Part shown: piece by piece, positions 5,135 through 8,353 of the stretch
How positions within the stretch are numbered: the stretch's first letter is position 1
How the letters are laid out: the number at the start of each line of letters is the position of its first letter
Assembly: GCA_937891215.1 (NCBI GenBank)
Contig: CALAEU010000214.1
Location: forward strand, 1 to 8,353
DNA length: 8,353 bases
Reading direction: 5' to 3'
Source of the DNA: an uncultured Clostridia bacterium
Lineage (GTDB): Bacteria; Bacillota_A; Clostridia; Oscillospirales; Acutalibacteraceae
The notes under the pieces: generated by a model
Seen by the model: only the letters and a program-made list of their open reading frames with translations
Told to the model about the DNA's origin: nothing
Database searches by the model: none
Translations under genes and position numbers: made by a program

Positions 5135-6170
5135 ACCACTTATTATGCACTCTTTCGTGGAACACAGGCATATTTTCAATTTTTAATTCTGTGCCATCAT
5201 CAAGGACTGCTATGCCATTTAACATACCGAATAACTTGTCTGCGTGTTGTGACATAACACCTACAGAAATATCTGTTCTATCATTAAAAAACGGTTTAAA
5301 CTCCATTCTGAAACGATTGTCACTTGAAGTCATATTCCAGGTATCCATTACATTTTCAGGGATACAGAAATCAACTAAATCCAGTTTATGACATTTGCCA
5401 TCATAAAAGAGCATATTTTCAGAAGCCGCAGAAGTATCACCGAAACCATAACCGATATTATAACCAAACGGTTTACCGTTTACTGTTCCACTACCAATTC
5501 CCCAATACCAAGTGTTGTCATAAGTCCACACTCCTCTACCCCAGTCAAGAATTCCATAATCTTTACTATCGTCGAAAGTGTAAGTTCTGCCCTTTACTGT
5601 AACAGAACCTTTTGCTTTCATACAAGCAATTTTCTGATTGTAATAAAATGCTTTTTTATTGTTTTTCCAAGGAGTTGCAATAACCATTGTATCCATTGGT
5701 GGTTGCTCTAAATAAATATCGGCAACAATCTCTGTATGGTTAAAAGTTCTTTTGAAATCGCAATAAAAGTGTCTGCCTGTTTCTGTTCTGTCAATATGAA
5801 ATTCACAGGACTTGTTTTTAAAAGATATATCACCTTTTTCGCTTGTAGATGGTAAATTTAATTTACCCATTGGCATAATTGGTATTTCTGTTGCAGAGAA
5901 CTTTTCTTTTGTTATAAAATCAAATATCGAGCAATCTATAAGTCCCATATAACCATTATCGGCAAATGTAAAAGAAACTGCATATTTTCCCTCGCTGTCA
6001 ATTATATGGTAATAATCCCACTCTTTAAGTCTTGTTTTATTTGATTTTACCATCGAGCGTGAATAGTCGTAAACTAAACTGTTCGCCCAACCAGCCTCGC
6101 GCAAAACGCCTTTTCTATCGAGTAAATTACCGCTACCTGTAAGTTTATGATTAAGATTTTTTGTGGTCAT
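5133..6170 (-). CDS. DUF2804-family protein
   Basis: The product is 345 aa. I assign it to DUF2804 from the N-terminal GNLLDRKGVLREAGW segment (14-28) with YDYSR soon after, and from the conserved central DYGILDWGRGVWTYDNTWYWG region (204-224). The protein is rich in aromatic residues and beta-type segments. It has no signal peptide or membrane helix, and its biochemical role is unknown. Two starts are possible. ATG 6176 overlaps the upstream stop but sits only 3 nt from the AAAGG ribosome binding site, whereas ATG 6170 has 9 nt and is preferred. It then begins 2 nt after the M28 peptidase stop, indicating an operon and translational coupling. The hairpin at 5043-5093 closes the unit. Confidence 0.85.
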   Translation of the reverse strand: MTTKNLNHKLTGSGNLLDRKGVLREAGWANSLVYDYSRSMVKSNKTRLKEWDYYHIIDSEGKYAVSFTFADNGYMGLIDCSIFDFITKEKFSATEIPIMPMGKLNLPSTSEKGDISFKNKSCEFHIDRTETGRHFYCDFKRTFNHTEIVADIYLEQPPMDTMVIATPWKNNKKAFYYNQKIACMKAKGSVTVKGRTYTFDDSKDYGILDWGRGVWTYDNTWYWGIGSGTVNGKPFGYNIGYGFGDTSAASENMLFYDGKCHKLDLVDFCIPENVMDTWNMTSSDNRFRMEFKPFFNDRTDISVGVMSQHADKLFGMLNGIAVLDDGTELKIENMPVFHERVHNKW

Positions 6171-6172
6171 AA

Positions 6173-7423
6173 TCATATACCTTTTTCGTCATAAAAAAAT
6201 ACTGTTTCAAGAGCGATTTTAACACCTGCATCAATTGCTTGCGGTTTTATCATTTCAACTGTGTCGAGTCTTGTGTGATAATATCTTGACGGTTCTGGAT
6301 TCATAGCAACAAAAGTAGCCGCCGAAATACCTTTTTGTGAGAATGCAGCTGAATCTGTCGCACCTAATTCAATAACACCTGTTGGTACATCATACCCAGC
6401 ATTTTTTGCGCCATCCTGAATAAGTTTTGCAACGCGTTCATCATTTTTAGTAAGACCATTCATATCTTTACTGTAAATCTTCATAAAGTCCATTTCACAG
6501 ATTGTATCAACGCCCATTACAACAGTTTCAACATCTTTATTCTGCAATTCAGGGTGATTTTTAACGAATGATTTTGAACCACGAAGACCTGCTTCTTCTG
6601 CACCGGTTAAAAGAACACAAACTTCAGTATTTTCAAAACGAATATCGTTATCATTAAGATATTTTGCAACTGCATTTGAAATAAACACACCACTTAAATT
6701 ATCAATACAACCAGTAACAGGATTTTTGTAGTTAATAAAACTGAAATTGAAACAATAAATAATAATTGTAAGGTAAAGTACAACTGCTAAAACCTTAACT
6801 ACTAAACCTTCTGAAAGCCAGACAATGTCTGAAAAAGCACCATTTGCCACAACTGCATAAATAGAAACACCTAAACCAAGTAAAAGAGAAGCAACTGCAC
6901 CGTAGATGTTAAATGCTACACCTTTTCTGCCGGTTTTGTATGTATATTTCCATTCATACGCAGAGTCAGTATGAGCACAGAGAATAATTCTCTTCTTTGT
7001 TTCGCCTTTGGCTTTTCTTACACCGTAAACATTACCTGCAGTTTTCTTTTTAAAGAATACATCTAAAACAGGTTTGTAAAAAACAAATTCTAAAACAATC
7101 ATAAGAATTGTTAAAGCATAAAGTGCCAAAGAAACAACATAAAAACCTAATGTAAACATTGCAATAGCAATTATTGCCATAACAACACCAATTCTTATCC
7201 ACGACATAAATGCTTTGTCGCTCACTTTGAATTCTTCACGGGTAACTTCATCGCAGAAATTATTAAGGTCATTCATCATATATTCCTGTGCATTTTTTTC
7301 TGCTTCGCTACCTGTTGGTCTCGGACCGAAATTTTTACAACAATTCTTAATGCTTTTTATAGCATAGTTTGTGTATTCTCTTACTTTGATATCATAATTC
7401 TGTATGCTTTCGCTTGCTTTCAT
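6173..7423 (-). CDS. M28-family membrane-anchored zinc peptidase
   Basis: The product is 416 aa. Metallopeptidase M28 motifs are complete: H151 in CAHTDS, D241 in GCIDNLSG, E276-E277 in TGAEEAGLRGS, D306 in GVDTIC, and H383 in YYHTRLDT. These fit a two-zinc aminopeptidase-like site. Four hydrophobic segments are visible. Two, at about 77-95 and 97-117, precede the first metal ligand. Two more, at about 171-194 and 206-230, are inserted between H151 and D241; in soluble M28 enzymes these ligands are usually only about a dozen residues apart. There is no cleavable signal peptide. ATG 7423 has AAGGAG 11 nt upstream. A strong promoter at 7456-7484 drives it, and DUF2804 follows 2 nt after its stop. 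Substrate is unknown, and which side of the membrane holds the active site cannot be fixed by reading. Confidence 0.9.
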   Translation of the reverse strand: MKASESIQNYDIKVREYTNYAIKSIKNCCKNFGPRPTGSEAEKNAQEYMMNDLNNFCDEVTREEFKVSDKAFMSWIRIGVVMAIIAIAMFTLGFYVVSLALYALTILMIVLEFVFYKPVLDVFFKKKTAGNVYGVRKAKGETKKRIILCAHTDSAYEWKYTYKTGRKGVAFNIYGAVASLLLGLGVSIYAVVANGAFSDIVWLSEGLVVKVLAVVLYLTIIIYCFNFSFINYKNPVTGCIDNLSGVFISNAVAKYLNDNDIRFENTEVCVLLTGAEEAGLRGSKSFVKNHPELQNKDVETVVMGVDTICEMDFMKIYSKDMNGLTKNDERVAKLIQDGAKNAGYDVPTGVIELGATDSAAFSQKGISAATFVAMNPEPSRYYHTRLDTVEMIKPQAIDAGVKIALETVFFYDEKGI

Positions 7424-7455
7424 AAATACATTTTCTCCTTTTAGATATTGCTACT

Positions 7456-7484
7456 ATTATACATATCAGTGAAATAAATATCAA
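7456..7484 (-). promoter_or_regulatory. Strong sigma-A-type promoter for the M28-DUF2804 operon
   Basis: On the minus strand TTGATA (7484-7479) and a perfect TATAAT (7461-7456) are separated by exactly 17 nt. Start is expected near 7449, about 26 nt before the ATG. It sits just beyond the uvrA stop, and no terminator hairpin is visible between, so read-through from uvrA may add to expression. Confidence 0.72.
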
Positions 7485-7487
7485 CAT

Positions 7488-8353
7488 TTATTCTGATAAA
7501 ATTCTTTTTAAATACTGACCCGTATAAGAGTTTTTATTTTTTGCCACTTCTTCAGGTGTACCTGTTGCAACAACAGTACCGCCACCATTACCGCCTTCAG
7601 GACCTAAATCTATAATATAATCGGCAGTTTTAATAACATCTAAATTGTGCTCGATTACAACAATACTGTTCTCGGCATCTACAAGGCGGTTTAAAACTTC
7701 TAAAAGTTTACTTACATCAGCAGAGTGAAGACCAGTTGTAGGTTCGTCTAAAATATAAATAGTTCTGCCTGTTGAACGCTTTGAAAGTTCAGTTGCAAGT
7801 TTAACTCTTTGCGCTTCACCACCAGAAAGTGTTGTTGCAGGTTGACCTAAAGTAATGTAACCTAAACCAACATCATTAAGTGTTTCAAGTTTTCTATGAA
7901 TCTTAGGGTGATTTTTAAAGAATTCAGTTGCTTCTTCAACTGTCATATTAAGAACATCTGAAATACTTTTGCCTTTATAGAGAACTTCTAATGTTTCGCG
8001 GTTATATCTTGCACCATGACAAACTTCACAAGGTACATAAACATCTGGTAAGAAGTTCATTTCAATTTTTATAATACCGTCACCTTCACACGCTTCGCAA
8101 CGTCCACCTTTTACATTGAATGAAAACCTGCCCGCAGAGTAGCCTTTCATTTTTGCATCCTGTGTCTGTGCGAAAAGTTCGCGTATATCAGTAAACACAC
8201 CAGTATAAGTTGCAGGGTTTGAACGTGGAGTTCTGCCAATTGGTGACTGGTCAATATCTATTACCTTATCTAAATATTCGAGTCCTGTAATCTCTTTGTG
8301 TTTACCTGGAAATTTTCTTGCACCGTTAAGTTCTGCCGCTAACTTTTTAAATA
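7488..8353 (-). CDS. uvrA: UvrA, excinuclease ABC subunit A (C-terminal part, open at window edge)
   Basis: About 287 C-terminal residues are visible and the frame stays open to position 8353, so the gene continues outside the window. UvrA is the damage-recognition ATPase of nucleotide excision repair, working with UvrB in the cytosol. Counting from the first full codon, it shows the [13 protein letters not shown] stretch (39-51) and a CX2C-X19-CX2C zinc module (C85, C88, C108, C111). The ABC signature LSGGEAQ is at 175-181, Walker [11 protein letters not shown] at 200-209, and the H-loop His235 in VIEHN. The end ([11 protein letters not shown]) is the usual UvrA terminus, so the 3' end is intact. 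Walker A of this second ATPase lies upstream of the window. A GTG at 8198 is internal and not a start. Confidence 0.97.
   Translation of the reverse strand, partial: FKKLAAELNGARKFPGKHKEITGLEYLDKVIDIDQSPIGRTPRSNPATYTGVFTDIRELFAQTQDAKMKGYSAGRFSFNVKGGRCEACEGDGIIKIEMNFLPDVYVPCEVCHGARYNRETLEVLYKGKSISDVLNMTVEEATEFFKNHPKIHRKLETLNDVGLGYITLGQPATTLSGGEAQRVKLATELSKRSTGRTIYILDEPTTGLHSADVSKLLEVLNRLVDAENSIVVIEHNLDVIKTADYIIDLGPEGGNGGGTVVATGTPEEVAKNKNSYTGQYLKRILSE

Noticed and set aside
5191..5711. Three overlapping plus-strand open frames
   Set aside because: All lie antisense to the DUF2804 coding sequence and have no family features.
8196..8198. GTG at 8198 as the uvrA start
   Set aside because: The same frame stays open to the window edge and encodes typical UvrA sequence ([13 protein letters not shown]) upstream of it.

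Overview
The window is AT-rich DNA that most resembles a low-GC, anaerobic, gut-type Clostridia genome (Oscillospiraceae/Ruminococcaceae-like). The grounds are the strong AGGAG-type ribosome binding sites, a BspA-type leucine-rich protein carrying a dockerin, an M28 peptidase of a form I associate with Clostridia, and a lipoprotein nuclease of the Endonuclea_NS_2 type. This placement is inference; there is no rRNA or other phylogenetic marker apart from a partial uvrA.

Layout. On the left (about 1-2850), a Gfo/Idh/MocA oxidoreductase (minus; apparently missing its C-terminal end) and a PHP-domain metal-dependent phosphoesterase (plus) are transcribed divergently. Their back-to-back promoters are bracketed by a 24-nt inverted repeat that includes both ribosome binding sites. 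The PHP gene is followed 42 nt later by a secreted lipoprotein DNA/RNA endonuclease on the same strand. In the middle (about 2829-5100) lie a secreted leucine-rich-repeat/dockerin protein (minus) and a divergent 73-aa XRE-family repressor (plus). The gap between them holds a 20-bp imperfect palindrome, which looks like an autoregulatory operator. On the right (5133-8353, all minus), uvrA (partial, open at the window edge) is followed by a well-formed promoter that drives an M28 membrane peptidase and a DUF2804 protein, spaced 2 nt apart.

Two intergenic repeat families stand out. One is a set of degenerate heptamer arrays (unit roughly NNYAGGA) that begin at or directly after the stop codons of three genes. 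The other is a hairpin with CATCCTATCATTT / AAATGATAGGATG arms, found twice complete and once as a left half. The two complete copies sit between convergent genes, where they would serve as bidirectional terminators. Heptamers and hairpins occur next to each other in three places.

There is no clear defence island, prophage, IS element, CRISPR array, tRNA or rRNA. The most noteworthy signals are the heptamer/hairpin intergenic elements, the symmetric divergent control region at 997-1117, the operator palindromes around the XRE gene, and the M28 peptidase whose metal-ligand segments are separated by transmembrane helices.
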